Below are positions 44,378 to 56,000 of a DNA stretch of 64,000 bases, in pieces. Within the stretch, counting starts at the first letter, position 1; every line of letters begins with the position of its first letter. Source of the DNA: Allomyces arbusculus (lineage: Eukaryota > Blastocladiomycota > Blastocladiomycetes > Blastocladiales > Blastocladiaceae); NCBI GenBank assembly GCA_027604705.1, contig JADHYV010000031.1:1-64000 (forward strand). The letters are read 5' to 3'. The position numbers were made by a program, and so were the translations under genes. Under the pieces are notes generated by a model. The model was not told the origin of the DNA. It did not search any database and saw only the letters and a program-made list of their open reading frames with translations.

Positions 44378-46371
44378 TCACTTGCGCCCCCACAACCCGC
44401 CAAACCAACCGGCCAACAACGGCTTGGCCTCCTGCTCGACCGGAACCTCCTCCTCCTTCTCTGCCTCCGCTTGTTCCTGCTTGACCACCTTGACCGCATC
44501 CGTTTTCGCCGCGCGCTTGCCCTCTGCCCGCTTCTCTGTTACCTCCTGCTCCGCCCCCAAATCCGGGAACTCGATCGCATTAAACGCCAAATCAAAGAAG
44601 ACCGGTTTGGCGGGCACCGGCAACGGGTGCACGCGTACGACCGGCATCGCATTACTCGCGCCATCCAGCACCGTGCGCGCCGCCGCCGGCGCGTGCGACA
44701 CGGGCGGGGCCGCCGCATCACGCACGGGGGCCAGGACACGCATCGAGTCGGTCCACGCGGCCCGACCCTCCAAGTCGGCGCGGAGAGTGGCGAGACCCCC
44801 GTTGGCCGTGGGCAATGCGGGGGCGTCGCCCCATTCGACACCTTCCTCGGCGTCGAGGTCGATCGAGTCGAGGTGCTCGACGGCACGCGCAAAGACCGCC
44901 TTGGCGTCGGGATACTTGCCGGCAGACACGTAGGCCAGGGCCAAGTCGCGTGCACGCCGCGCGCGGAATTCGATCGCGCGAGCGTCGATTGCAGCACACG
45001 CGCGCGCGTCGGCCGCGACGTGCGGCAGGGCCCGGGCCTCGGCCAGGTTGGCGAGGATATTATCAAACAACCGCACGTTCTCGGAAAGCCGCTTCTTAGT
45101 CGTCGGCGCCGACGCTGCCATCGTCGACGCGGCGGCAGGGAGGGCTGCGGCACGCGCACGGTCAGCATCCTCGGCGGCACGATCGGCCAGGAGCGCGAGG
45201 TTGCGGTGCGCCGTGAAAATACGTCGCGCGTAGGCCAGGTACGTGTGCGTGACTTGCAGCCCGCGCGTGGTCGAGTCGGCGGTGGACGTGGCCACTTTTT
45301 GCTTGGCGGCCACGTCGGCATCCAAGTCCTTGCGCGCGAGCTTCTCGGCATGCAGGAGTGTCGTGATCAGGGTCTGCAGGACGGGCACGCGCTGGTTCGG
45401 CTCGATCAGCGGGACTGAGTCGGCCAAGTCGCGCGCCTGTGCGATCGCGCGTGCGACGGCGGCGTTGCGGACCGTGACGGTGGTCCCGAGGAAGGTAAGC
45501 GTGGTCGCGGCCGAGTCGGTCGTGTCGGACGTTGCGAGCAGCGCGTCGAGTTCGCGCTGGAAGTGGTCAGCGTCCGGGTTGGCGCGGCGGCCAGAGGCGA
45601 TCAGTTCGACGAGAGCGTCCACGTCGTGGCCGCGCTTCGACAGATGGTAGGTGCAGTACCGCAGCTGCGGGTCGAGCACGTCCATTGCCGACTGGCAGAG
45701 CGCCGCGTGCGTCGCGTCGGGCGTGACCTTGGCAATGTTTTCGTAGACCGACCTGGGAGAAATTGAATTAGTCGGGTGCCCCCGCAAGAGGATCAAGGGC
45801 AAAAAGCAGCGTACTTAGCGCCCAAAAAGTGGTCGAGGGCCTCCTGCCAGAGGTGCTTTTCAAACAGGTAGCGGCCGTTCATTTCGTGCGCGTAGGCACG
45901 GACCTCGAGCACATCGGTCAGGCTAAACTGCAACGTCGCGTCCTCGGCACCATCGGTGTCCTTGGCGCGTTTGGCGAGCTCCACGATGACTTGCTCCAAG
46001 TGCTCGGCCGAGCTCGCGGCCAGCTTGAGCTTCTTGAGCATATGGCGGCGCTTCTGGTTGGCCGAGACTTCGTCGACCAACTTGGCTTGTTCGGCGAGAT
46101 CCATGGCGTAGGCCCAGTACCGGTCGACGGTAAAGACGAGCGCGAGCACGTGCTTGATGTCGTTGGCGGTCTCGGCGTTGATCGGTTTCGGGTCGTACTT
46201 GCCGGCGCGTCCCTTGGCCTGGCGCATGCCCGAGGCCGCGCGCAGGCGCTGGATACGTCGCGTGCAAAAGGCGCGGTAGCGGGCGTAGTCGTCGTGGCGC
46301 AGGCCGTAGGTGGCGCGCGCGTCGGCGAGCGTGGCCAGCAGCGCCAGAGTGGCGGGCGTGGGCGCGGACAT
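44378..46371 (-). CDS. SRP68: Signal recognition particle subunit SRP68
   Basis: SRP68 binds the S domain of SRP RNA together with SRP72, in co-translational targeting to the ER. Minus-strand exons are 46371-45815 and 45752-44378, joined by a 62-nt GTACG intron in phase, giving 643 aa (human 627). The N-terminal RNA-binding domain is recognisable in TYGLRHDDYARYRAFCTRRI, RYWAYAMDLAEQAK and KKLKLAASSAEHLEQV. Then come FEKHLWQEALDHFLGAK, VLDPQLRYCTYHLSKRG and the later SENVRLFDNILANLAEA. The C-terminus keeps PAKPVFFDLAFNAIEFPDL and ends in an aromatic tail, GWFGGLWGRK, like the human GYIKGIFGF. Head to head with the RMD-family gene. Confidence 0.95.
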
Positions 46372-46753
46372 GGTTGCAGCAAGTCGTGCGGGGCCTGGAC
46401 AGCGCGGATCGAGGGCGGATCTCGGCCGACGACAATGCGAGCGTGGTGGTCGTGGTGGTCGTGGTGGTGGCGAGTATGCTGCTTGAGTAGCATGCGGTGG
46501 GATCGACACGTGGGTCGCCTGCCACGGCCGTCGGTTCGAGTCGTGACCGTGTCGCCCGCCCGCCGCACCTTGTCGCTTGCGTGGTCGGCACGGACACACA
46601 CGGCCTGCAACCGTCCCCGTCCTCGATGGCCGCGCCAATTTGTCGCGGCTATTCGCGCCAACACCACACCACCGCGACTACCCGCACTCGCGCGAGGCCA
46701 ACCTGCGCTCTCCACCCGGGTCCGCACGCGCAACCGCAAATCGGAGCCGCCAC
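46372..46753. promoter_or_regulatory. Divergent promoter region, SRP68 / RMD-family gene
   Basis: This 382-bp spacer lies between opposed start codons. A GGTCGTGGTGGTCGTGG-like GT-rich repeat at 46447-46475 is the only notable feature. Confidence 0.5.
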
Positions 46754-49026
46754 ATGTCCGGCCCCGGCAACTCGAGCGGCACCAGCCAGCCCGCGCGCGC
46801 CGCCGCGCCGTCTGACCCGCTGCTGCCCGTCACGACCCCACGGCCCATGGCCCCCAATCCCGTCAAGCGCACCGGCTCGTCGACCGGTGCCGGCGGCGCC
46901 TCGGCCGTACGCTACCGCATCATCACTCCACCTAACGTCGTCGGCCGCGCCACGCCCAACACCTCGCCGCACCTGTCCCCGTCGCTCGCGGCCACACGCG
47001 TCTTGCCGGCCGGCGGCGGCGGCGGCGGCGGATTGTCGCCACTGTCCCCGATCGGGCCCGCCGGTTTCGGCACGTTTGCCGATCTGCCCTTACCGCCACC
47101 GCCACCGCAATTCGGCAGCGGCGCCTCCGCGTCGCGTGTCGCGCAGCGCACGACCTCGTCTAAGCTCGCGCACCCGACGCCCAAGACGGTGTTATTGCCG
47201 GACAGCGACGACGGCGAGACGAGCGGGGACGACGCCGACGCCGAGGATAACGGTGGACCAAGCACGCCCACGCGCACGGACGCGAGCATCAATCCGGCCG
47301 ACGTGCCGCTGCCGGCCGGTTCGCGCACGGCCTCACCGGAACGGATTTCTGCTGACCAGGACGACCCGCAGCAGCACGTGCGCGCCGATACGTGTCCGAC
47401 CCCCGGCGAGCCCGCATCGTGGGCCGACGGTGCCGACCAGCCGGCGCTGCGGGAGTCGGCCAATACGCTGCGCCGGCAGCGCTCGTTCCAGCAGCAGCAG
47501 CACCACCGCACGCACATCCAGGAACTGTCGAGCGAGCGCGCGCGCACGGTGGCCGAAAACTTGCCCAAGGAGGACCGCCGGTGGATGCCGCGGTGCGCGG
47601 CGTATGTGACGGCTAACAAATACCGGTTTGCCGAATTGATCAAGTACGGGCCTGTTCTCGTTCATTCCATTCTGCCGATGCCACTAACCAATCGCGACCA
47701 ACCCGCTAGCTTCCTCGTCACCAAGCACAAGGTTCAAGTCCGCGCCTACGACGAGTGCCTCTACGCCATCTACCCGCAATTCTGCCACGCACCGCTCTAT
47801 GCGACCCCGCTCCCGCCGTCGACACCTGCTCCCGCGTCGCCCGCGGTCGGCCCGCCGCAGAGCACGGCCCCGACCGACCTGCGCCGCGCCAAGTCGCTCT
47901 CACAGTCGCATCTTGTCGACCTGCCTACCACCAACCCCATCCCCGCCCCCACCGCGATCGACAGCGTCGACCACTTGGCCTACGCGCCCATGGCCGTCCC
48001 GCCGCCGCCGTCAGTGCGACCCGTCGCACCGGGTAGCGAACTGTACGACGGCCCCATCGCCGCAGATAACCTGTTTTCCGGCGCATCGTCGTCCAACGGC
48101 GCGGCCGTGGCCACCGTGCCGGACCCGCCGATTTTGCCATACGGTGAAGTGTGTTTATTCGAGTACGGCGTGGTCGTATGCTGGGGCATGACTGAAAAGG
48201 AGGAACGGTGGCTGTTACGCCAGCTCCGCCCGTTCCACGAGGACCGCGATGGCACCTCGCCGAGCGACGACACGGTCGCTAATGACGCCCTGCTCGACGC
48301 CGCCGACCTCGACGACATTGTCCAAGAAGAGTTCCACGTGCAGTACGAGACGCGGCGTCATGGCAAGGCGCGGCTGTTCAATGACATTATCACGTTGACC
48401 AATGGGAACCACATGACCAAGGTGACCATTTCGCACGGGATTGCGCAGAGCTGCAAGTTGCTGCAGTTTGAAGTGCTGATGGAGACGACACTCGAACGCA
48501 CGCGCGGGATCCCCAAGAGTTTGGCGCAGACGGGCATGGTGCACTTGTCGTCGCATGAAATTACGATGCTGATGGGGCAGCTGTACCGGTTGCGCATGGA
48601 CGTAAACTTGGTGTCGAATGTGCTGGATACGCCGGATTTCTTTTGGACCGAGCCGAGGTGTACGTTGCGTCGCGTTCGGCGTTTGATTACATCCAAGCCA
48701 GTGCTGACTTGGGCATTTTGAATATGTAGGGCAACCGCTCTACCGCGCCGTGCAGAAATACCTCGAAATCACGCAGCGCGCGTCGACGCTTAACTTGCGG
48801 GGTACGTTTTGGCCTCTCCGCTTGTCCTCCACCCGGTGAGACCCTGACATCGACCTCGTCTTGAATGCTAGCGTCGGTTCTCTCGGACCTGCTCGACATG
48901 CTCTCGTCGCACACGACCTCGTCGAAAATGGACTACCTGACCTACGTGATCATCATCTTGATTGCCGTCGACGTGGTCGTGCTGTTGGGCGAGATTGTCA
49001 TGAAGGCCATCAAGATTGGGATTTAG
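46754..49026 (+). CDS. RMD1/RMD8 (DUF155) family protein
   Basis: Exons are 46754-48659, 48730-48801 and 48872-49026, all phase-correct, giving 710 aa. The N-terminal ~280 residues are disordered and Pro/Ser/Gly-rich. The conserved core starts near RRWMPRCAAYVTANKYRF and continues VQVRAYDECLYAIYP, LPYGEVCLFEYGVVVCWGMT, RWLLRQLRPF, FNDIITLTNGNHMTKVTISH, GIAQSCKLLQFE and TPDFFWTEPRWQPLYRAVQK, with YLEITQRASTLNLR next. A C-terminal transmembrane helix (YLTYVIIILIAVDVVVLLGE) ends the protein. This is the architecture of yeast Rmd8/Rmd1 and Sif2, named from sporulation phenotypes. Mitochondrial members of the same superfamily (RMND1) support translation. The long N-terminus favours the Rmd8 type. 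The exact role is unknown. The donor at 48660 was chosen because it restores the EP..QPLYRAV family sequence. Confidence 0.88.
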
Positions 49027-49261
49027 CGCGCGTGCGCGTCGTAAGCGCGCGTCGGTTGTGGGTGGTGAACGCTCATGGACAGGGGGTGGAAAGAGAAGTG
49101 GGATGCGATGTGAATCTGTGTTGTAGTCGTCACTCTTTGTGTCGCGCTCGTAATTTCAGGTTCCTTGACCAGAGACGAGCGCCGGCAGGCAGGACCAGCA
49201 CACGACCGTGAAATCAGGAATCATGTCTATATCCAACCAAACCGAACCGCTCCAACTCGAA

Positions 49262-49627
49262 TCAAGCCGCCGCCGTCACGGCGCCGTGCAACAAATTACT
49301 CGTCGCCGTCCAGATCAGCACAAACAGCGCGGTCGACGGCATCACGCCCTCGAGCATGATCTTGTACTTGCCGCCCACGGCCTCTTCGTCGACGCCAACA
49401 AACGTGGCCGTCAAGATCCCGAAAAAGTTGGCGAGCGACATGTACCCGACGAGCGTGTTGCCACCCTGTAGGTTGTACCACCCGAAAATCAGGCCTGCGA
49501 CAACCGCCGTGATCAGCTTGGCGTGCGTCACGAACGGATGGATCTTGGTGGACGCAGTCACTGCCGACTTGGTGGCGGCGGCGGTGGTCGGTGCGGACGA
49601 GCGAGGCTGGGACTTGGGGCTGGCCAT
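49262..49627 (-). CDS. RAB5IF / Rab5-interacting family membrane protein
   Basis: This single-exon protein of 121 aa has three predicted transmembrane helices. The order is a Ser/Thr/Ala-rich N-terminus, AKLITAVVAGLIFGWYNLQG, YMSLANFFGILTATFVGV, the signature DEEAVGGKYKIMLEGVMPS and a last helix TALFVLIWTATSNLLHG. This corresponds to RAB5IF (C20orf24/RCAF1; PF07019 shared with EMC6), whose family members assist insertion of multipass membrane proteins at the ER or assembly of respiratory complexes. EMC6 itself is less similar in the VDEE..GG..ML segment. Head to head with SYO1, 406 bp apart. Confidence 0.82.
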   Translation of the reverse strand: MASPKSQPRSSAPTTAAATKSAVTASTKIHPFVTHAKLITAVVAGLIFGWYNLQGGNTLVGYMSLANFFGILTATFVGVDEEAVGGKYKIMLEGVMPSTALFVLIWTATSNLLHGAVTAAA

Positions 49628-50033
49628 CTTGGGAGAGGAGGAACTGGATGGAAGACGCAGTTTTCACCAGCTGCTGGTCAGTGCTGGCATCCTTCGAGAG
49701 AGGAAGCACGACTTGAACGGCGTGGCCTCATCCTCGCACAGTAGTGGCCAGACGAGTGCGCCGGGTTGCGTGCCGGCGGCGCGGACGTACGGTGCGGGGC
49801 TCGCGGTCTCTGATGGAGGTGGCCTTGCAGCGTCAACGTGGCGATGTTGGCACCGACGGCTAGGCGATCGCGCGCGAGACATCTTGGGCGCGAAGTGCGA
49901 GACAGTATGCACAGCAACCCATCCCATGCCATCACCTGACTCTGTCAACACTGCCTGCTCTCGTCGGGCGGCCCGCGATCCGCGTCGTGGCCGTGATCAC
50001 GCACCACACGCAGCACGACGAGCCGAGTCGAAA
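49628..50033. promoter_or_regulatory. Divergent promoter region, RAB5IF-like / SYO1
   Basis: This 406-bp spacer separates opposed start codons. No TATA box is seen. Confidence 0.45.
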
Positions 50034-52308
50034 ATGGGCAAGATCAAGACCAAGAAGCACACGGGCAAGAAGCGCGCCAACCCGACGGGCGTCCCGTCGG
50101 CCGCCCAGATGGAGCGCGCCGAGGCGCAAATGATGGACACCGACGACGCGCTCGACTCGCCGGCGACTCCGCTCAAGTCGGCGGCCGCCACGTTGCCGCT
50201 CATCACCAAGGTAAATTTTTAACCGACCTACCCGTTCCACGCTTGATGGGAGGATGGCCACTGACGCCCGCTTGAACTAGCTCGTCGCAACGGCTCCTGG
50301 CGATCGTGTCTGGGCTGCCGCGGGTGTTGCCAACCTCGTCCACGACGCGGGAAACCGCAAAATCCTGCTCTCCAAGGGCCTGACGACCGCGCTCTTGGAA
50401 CGGCTGCAAAACGAGTCGCACCCGGAAGTCCTGCTCGAAGTGACGGGCGCGCTGCGCAACTTGGTGCTCGCCGACAGTACGCAGGCCAACGAACTCGGAC
50501 AAAAGGGTGTTGTCGTTGGACTCGAAAAGCTGCTCGTGACGTGCCGCGGTTTGCTTGAGGCGCAGTTTGCGGGCCGGGCACCGGCGAATACCGACGAGGA
50601 GGACGCGCGCAATCTCGTCGGCCCGCTGCTGACCAACGCGTTCAGTTTGCTCAATGTGCTGTGCGTTGCGTCGCGTCGTGCCGTCGCGGCTGTCTCGCAG
50701 GCGCCGCAGTCGCTCGCGGTCTTGTTTGAGGTGGTTTCCGCCGCCGACAAGTTCCAAAAGCCCGTGGTCGCTGCGGCCACAGCTCTACTCGAAATTGTGA
50801 CCGAGGACAACGAGGCGATCTACGGCAAGGTCGCGCCCGAGGTGCGCGCGGCCGTGACAGCGCTCGTCGACCACGCTGACGTGCACGTGGCCGTCGCTGC
50901 AGCGGGAATCCTCTACAACTTGCGGTCGCTCGCTGAAGACGACGCGTGGATTGCGCGCGTGCTCTCGGTCGTCCAGCGCGTTCTGGCCTCGGAGCACGAG
51001 CAGTTGCTCGCCGAGGTCGCCAAGTACATGGACGCGGCGGCACCGCTCGCGGCCGACGACGTGATGATGGACGTGGTCAATGACGCGAACCAAAAAGACC
51101 AGGTACCCGTCGAGGGCCAGGTCGACAAGACCTACGACCGACTGAGCGCGACCGCCGGGTCGGTCGGGACCGCGCTCGAGCTGTTGGCCAATTTGACGAC
51201 ACATGTGGTCGAGCCCGACGCCAAGGACGCCAACGAGTGGATGGATGAGGAGGAGGACGTTGCCGACGGTGACACCGAAGACATTGCTGAGGACGAGGAC
51301 GACGAGGCCGTGATTGCGGCGATGCAAGACGTGGCGCAAGTCGACCGGATCGATGCAGCCTCGACCAACGACGCGGCGATCACGCAGTACGTTGAGGCGA
51401 CGCGGTCGCCGCTGCAAGCCTTGTTTGCGCAGACGCTCCCGACGTTGTTGGCTATTGCTGGCAAGGCGCCGCCAAGGCCCGCGGCCGAAGCGGAAATCAC
51501 GTCCAACAAGACGGCATTGCTCGCACAGGCACAGGGGTTGCGCGTGCGCGCGCTCGCGGTCCTCAACAACCTATTTTTTGGTGTTCTTGCGCTGCCCGCC
51601 AGTAAGCGCGGCACGCACCCGTTCCCGCTGCTTAACTTGCTCCCGCCGCCACCACAGGGCTCGTCGCCGCGCGCCGTCACGCAGGAACTCTACAACACGC
51701 TCGTGCAGCTCTTGACGGCCCTGACGGCGCTCACGCCCGAGGCCGCCGTTGCCTTGGATGTCGAGTCCAACAGCGACTCGCTCGCGGAACTGCTGTCGAT
51801 GACTCTCGGTGCAATCTGGGGCCTGCTTAAGAACTTTGATTCGCCCGTCGATATGGGCGCGGCCACGTGGGCCGCGATCCCAATCGACCACGTCAACGGG
51901 TTCATCCAGGTCTACTATTCGCCGACCGCGACCGCCGACGTGCAGGTCAAGGTTATTGGTGTTCTCGGCGTGGTGGGCAAGCGGCAACCGGGCCATCTCG
52001 ACGCGAACCGCGTGATTGGCACACACTTGTTCTCGCTGCTGCGCACGCCCAAGACGTTGCCCGCGGCTGTGCTCGTGGAAGTGCTCAACGCCGTGTTCGA
52101 CGTTTACGGGGACAAATCCTACGACTACGACGTGTATTTCCGCGAGTCAGATGCGTTGGCCGTGCTCAAGGGCGCACTGGATGGGGCGCGCGCCGTCGCC
52201 AAGGGGATTGATCGCCGGAGGCAGCGCGCGTTGCGCGATGCGTGTGATGAGGCCGTGCTGAACTTGCGCGAGTTCATCAAGTACAAGCTCTCCGAGTACC
52301 GGTCGTGA
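50034..52308 (+). CDS. SYO1: Symportin-1 / HEATR3, importer of ribosomal proteins L5 and L11
   Basis: Syo1 (HEATR3) chaperones uL18/uL5 into the nucleus for 5S RNP assembly. Exons are 50034-50210 and 50281-52308 (phase 0), giving 734 aa. The basic N-terminus MGKIKTKKHTGKKRANPTGV is the typical nuclear-import end. ARM/HEAT repeats follow: VWAAAGVANLVHDAGNRKIL, HPEVLLEVTGALRNLVLAD, LVGPLLTNAFSLLNVLC, EVRAAVTALVDHADVHVAV and others. An acidic loop (WMDEEEDVADGDTEDIAEDE) in the middle matches the L11-binding acidic segment of Syo1. The C-terminal repeats end VYGDKSYDYDVYF..LREFIKYKLSEYRS. Its length is near the fungal norm (~675-700). Confidence 0.92.
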
Positions 52309-52652
52309 AGAGTTGAAAGGGCGGGGCGGCGTGGAAGAGAGAAGAGGAGGGTGGAGCGAGTGGAGGGAATTCTTTGGTTGTATGGCGTGTCATGAATCGT
52401 TTTGTTCTATAGCCTTGATTGAGCTCGAATCTTGGAGCATCGAAGAGCATCGTGGAAGATTGTGAGGCTCATGTGGAGTGCTGGTCCCAGTCACCGCAAT
52501 CCAAGCGATGTGATGCCGACAGAAAAGTGGACAGGTTGGTGCGGCCATGCTCATCAAACATGATCACAATTGTGGAGCTCTCAATTTCTCGGCGACGTCC
52601 CCGTCAACGAGTCTCTTCAACCACCAACTCGCAGCACTCACTCCACGCAACC
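52309..52652. other. Intergenic spacer, tandem
   Basis: This 344-bp stretch between SYO1 and the next plus-strand gene is purine-rich just after the SYO1 stop. No TATA box or gene is seen. Confidence 0.5.
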
Positions 52653-54104
52653 ATGGGCAAACGCAGCCGAGTAGCCGCTGCCGGTGCAGCCGCCGCTGCC
52701 ACCACCTCCAAGCCCGTCCCGGCCGGCAAGACGCTGCAAACTGGGCTCGCTCTCGGCGCCTGGGCCAAGGATGGGGCCAAGACAGCCGCAATCCCACGCC
52801 GTCCTCGGCTCAACCTCGCAACGATGCCCGACGACATTATCTTTGAAGTTCTGATCCATTCGCTCGCGCCGTGCCTCGCTGAATGCTCGCGGACCCTCGC
52901 AGCATCGCTGCTCCCTGCTGAGCGGGTCCCGTCCGCGATCAAGGCACGCTACCTGCTGGCACTTGCACGCGAGCAGTACCGGGTTGCGCAGGCGGTCAAG
53001 GCCGAGAAACGCGCGCTCAAGAAGCAAAAGCAGAAGGAGTCGAGCAAGAAGAAGAAGACCGAGGATGAGGATGACGACAGTGGCAGCGAGCTTACGGGCG
53101 CGGCGCTCGTGCAGGCCGCGTTCGAGCTCGGGTTCAAGTACCCTGTCCTTGACCTCGGCACGCTGCGGCACTTGGACGCGAAACTCGTGCGGTGCACGGG
53201 GCGCGCGGATGCGAAAGTGGTCGTTGCCGCGGGTAAGAAGTGCTCGGTACCGCGTTGGCTCGTCACGCTGGTGGTTGCTGAACCTGCAGGTGGGCCGCGG
53301 TTTGCACTCTTGCAGCAGTTGTTTGATCGTGGGATGGCTGAAGATAAGGGGTTTGCGCTGCTCAAGGCCGTGCAGCAGGGTTGTGTGCCAATGCTCGATG
53401 AGTTGATCAACCGCGGGTTCGATGTAAATGTGCGGGAGGGGAAGGCCGGGGAGGTGGCCGTGCGGGTGCGCTTTTGCGGTGCTGTTGCAATGTCGCTGGC
53501 GAAGTGCTCACGGAATTCGAACTTGCAGAATCGCCGACTCGACGTCCTCCAACTTCTCCTGCGTTCCGGTTACAGGCCCGTCGAATCGGCGCTCACCGAG
53601 GCCCTCGCCGCGTACGCTGCCGACCAAACGCAGCCCGCGCCGGAGTCCTCTCCACCCGCCGATATCCCTGACCTCGGCCGGAAACGCGCGCGCAATTCGT
53701 CGTCCACCTCAACCGACATGACCACTTCAGCCAAACGCGCGCGTGGCCTCCCCACCCCCTCGACCTCCCCTACGCGCACCTCCACAGCTCCAATTCTCCG
53801 CGACCCCTACGCCTCCCTCCTCCTGGTCTCCAACTGCCCCGTACGCGACGCCGCGCTGATCACCGCCGTCAAGGCCTACCCGCAGGTCCTTTCGCGCACC
53901 GAAATGACGCTATTGCTGGCGACCGCGCAGAAGCAATGCCACGTGCCCGGATCCAAAGTCATGTCGAGCGCGTATTCGCGCGGGAAGGCGGCGACCGCGC
54001 CCGAGGCCGTGCAGCGGCAGGCGGATTTGGTCCCGCTGTTGCTGGAGCATGGCGCGGTCCCGGATATGGCGTTGTTGCAGAAGTCGATGCAGTTTGAGTT
54101 TTGA
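52653..54104 (+). CDS. F-box-like, ankyrin-type repeat protein with basic nuclear signals
   Basis: This single-exon protein has 483 aa. The start at 52653 (MGKRSRVAAAG) is the most natural Met, although the frame is open upstream. Residues ~50-90 (RLNLATMPDDIIFEVLIHSL) resemble an F-box or the entry helix of fungal ankyrin proteins. A lysine-rich coiled stretch follows (EKRALKKQKQKESSKKKKTE) with an acidic block. Several weak ankyrin-type repeats come next (FALLQQLFDRGMAEDKGFAL, AVQQGCVPMLDELINRGFDV, RLDVLQLLLRSGYRPVESAL). A disordered basic Ser/Thr insert with KRARN and KRARG signals precedes one final repeat ending in ADLVPLLLEHGAVPDMALLQ. Such F-box plus ankyrin proteins are often substrate adaptors for SCF ubiquitin ligases, but that role is an inference. 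Confidence 0.68.
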   Translation: MGKRSRVAAAGAAAAATTSKPVPAGKTLQTGLALGAWAKDGAKTAAIPRRPRLNLATMPDDIIFEVLIHSLAPCLAECSRTLAASLLPAERVPSAIKARYLLALAREQYRVAQAVKAEKRALKKQKQKESSKKKKTEDEDDDSGSELTGAALVQAAFELGFKYPVLDLGTLRHLDAKLVRCTGRADAKVVVAAGKKCSVPRWLVTLVVAEPAGGPRFALLQQLFDRGMAEDKGFALLKAVQQGCVPMLDELINRGFDVNVREGKAGEVAVRVRFCGAVAMSLAKCSRNSNLQNRRLDVLQLLLRSGYRPVESALTEALAAYAADQTQPAPESSPPADIPDLGRKRARNSSSTSTDMTTSAKRARGLPTPSTSPTRTSTAPILRDPYASLLLVSNCPVRDAALITAVKAYPQVLSRTEMTLLLATAQKQCHVPGSKVMSSAYSRGKAATAPEAVQRQADLVPLLLEHGAVPDMALLQKSMQFEF

Positions 54105-54728
54105 GAGGCAGGGAGGGTAGGTACAGGTGTATTTTTGTAGGTTTTGTATTTCGTGGGCGTGGTTTTGTTGGTGGATTCGGATTCGCTTTGGTTTTGATGG
54201 GAAAGGCTGCTGGGGCCGCCCAATCCAGGTCCACCAACTGTCCCTGGCCGTCTGCATCGCGCCAAGTTCTGCTGTCGCAAATTCGCAACGCACCATGACC
54301 GGACGAGCGTTGACAGATTCGCCCTCCTGGCCCAACGGTCCAGCTGTTGGGCACTTTTGAGCGATCGCGGGCCCTGGCTTCAATGGATAGACATGACGAG
54401 GGTAATGATGGGGGACGGCATGGACTCGATACGACCAGCAAAAGTACCGTCATATATTGTATTATCGAACAGGTAGATAACTCGCGCCCACCTGTCAACG
54501 CCAACTCGCCTCGATGTCCCGCGAGTCGCGTTGCCTGGGTTATGCCGCTCTCCCCGTGAGCGTGTGCTTGGCTGCTTTCAACAGACTGGGATAAATATGT
54601 ACGTCCAGCGCTGGGGACCAAAGCTCTCGCTCGTGCACTTCATCTTCGACAGTTGCTGGCTTCGCCTGTTGCTCGCCTCGACCTCTACACTATGACGCGC
54701 ATCCTCCCTCGCACTCAACCTGACATCA
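54105..54728. other. Intergenic, nothing recognised
   Basis: This 624-bp stretch contains a G/T-rich 3' UTR-like segment after 54105 and a TATATTGTATTATCG-like AT-rich patch near 54455. No supported gene is present. Confidence 0.5.
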
Positions 54729-56000
54729 TGTCCCTGCCTGACTTTGCAACCGACGAACCACACCCCGCAATATCTTTTCAACGCGGCCCGTTGCCCGGAC
54801 CTGGCTACTGTGCCGAACCCGAACGGTCAAGAAACGTGTGGCCCTGATCGGGTTCGCATTCGACGAGGTTCGGCTGCTGTTGGCGACAATATAATTCCGC
54901 CCTGTGTCCATACATTTTTGAAGCGACAATGCTTGAACTGACGCGCTAACTTTGACCATACTTCTAAGCACTGACAGGGCGCTCAGCGCAACCCCAACGA
55001 AGGCCAGCCCGGGGCGGCCGACGGGCCTGCTACTGCAATGGACGAGATTGGCTCGATAGGGCCTATTGGTAATGCCGAACTCGGTCTCGATTTGCGGTAT
55101 AAACGCTTCTTGACCTGTTCGTCAGTGGTTCAACACTGATCACTGCCCGCTGACTGACACAACTGCAAAACCACACAAGCTCAAAATCACTCGCGTGTAG
55201 GACGATCCAAATCGTGTTCACTGCATTCATTTGCAGTCCTGGCGCGACGGTGCCGCTGTCATTCGAAGACGCGCACGCGCTGCTGCAAGCGCGAATGCAA
55301 AACGCGCTCGCGAACGGGTTCATTGTATTTGTGGTTGGCAGCAGCGGCGACCAAGCGCTCACTAACGTCCGCGACTTCGAGGCGCGCAACGAGTTTTTGA
55401 TCGAGTTCGGCGCGCAGAGCGCTAAGTGCTCGGTCGGGAACATTGCGTCTTGCGCAGCCGCAATGTCGCTATCATGCTCAACGATCCGGTGTTCCGTGAG
55501 CCAGGCTGGGTGAAATGACACACGCAAATGACGCTTGTGGATCAAGACTTCTTTCTAAGCTGTTTGCGTCGACCATCACCTACCAACCGCTCTGCTCCGT
55601 TGCGATAACGTTTGATTTGGGCGCCATGCGCGCGTCTAATGCACCGGTGCGTACCTGGCATTACTTCGGCCCAGTCTTGGGCTTGGAACTCATCGTGCTG
55701 GCCCCATCTATCATTTACCATCGCAGGGTACTTCGAATGCAAATATGCAAGGTCTTTCGGCTGACAAGGCCATGTCCATTTCATTCGCGGCTGGGACGCA
55801 GGACGCAGTACGCATCTTCACCGTTTCAGGACCGTTCGTGCTGACCGTGTTCACTCATTTCCTTCGCATTCATGGGCACCAATCTGTGGCCGCTTCCTTA
55901 ACTCTGGTCAAAGTCATGGATGTCAGCGAGCTCAGCCCGCAGCTTGAAAAGCGCCTGACGAGCCACTTGGTCGCTCGCATGTTATACCAGTTTGTCTTGG
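54729..56000 (+). pseudogene. Decayed formimidoylglutamase paralogue B
   Basis: Five blocks align in order with the live gene at 8152-9470. Exon 1 (54729-54855) starts MSLPDFATDEP and later reads KKRVALIGFAFDE, but in two frames, so a frameshift separates them. Exon 2 (54978-55096) reads GAQRNPNEGQPGAADGPATA..GLDLR with sound splice sites. Exon 3 (55201 on) reads LLQARMQNALANGFIVFVVG and then jumps from NVR to DFEARNEFLIEFG, losing ~46 residues that include the DAHFD metal motif. At about 55610, TFDLGAMRASNAPV replaces SFDLDAVRSADAP, losing an Asp ligand. Exon 5-like VMDVSELSPQLEKR lies at about 55915. Introns are kept and intron 1 resembles that of relic A, so A and B share a common DNA-level ancestor distinct from the live gene. 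Confidence 0.82.
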
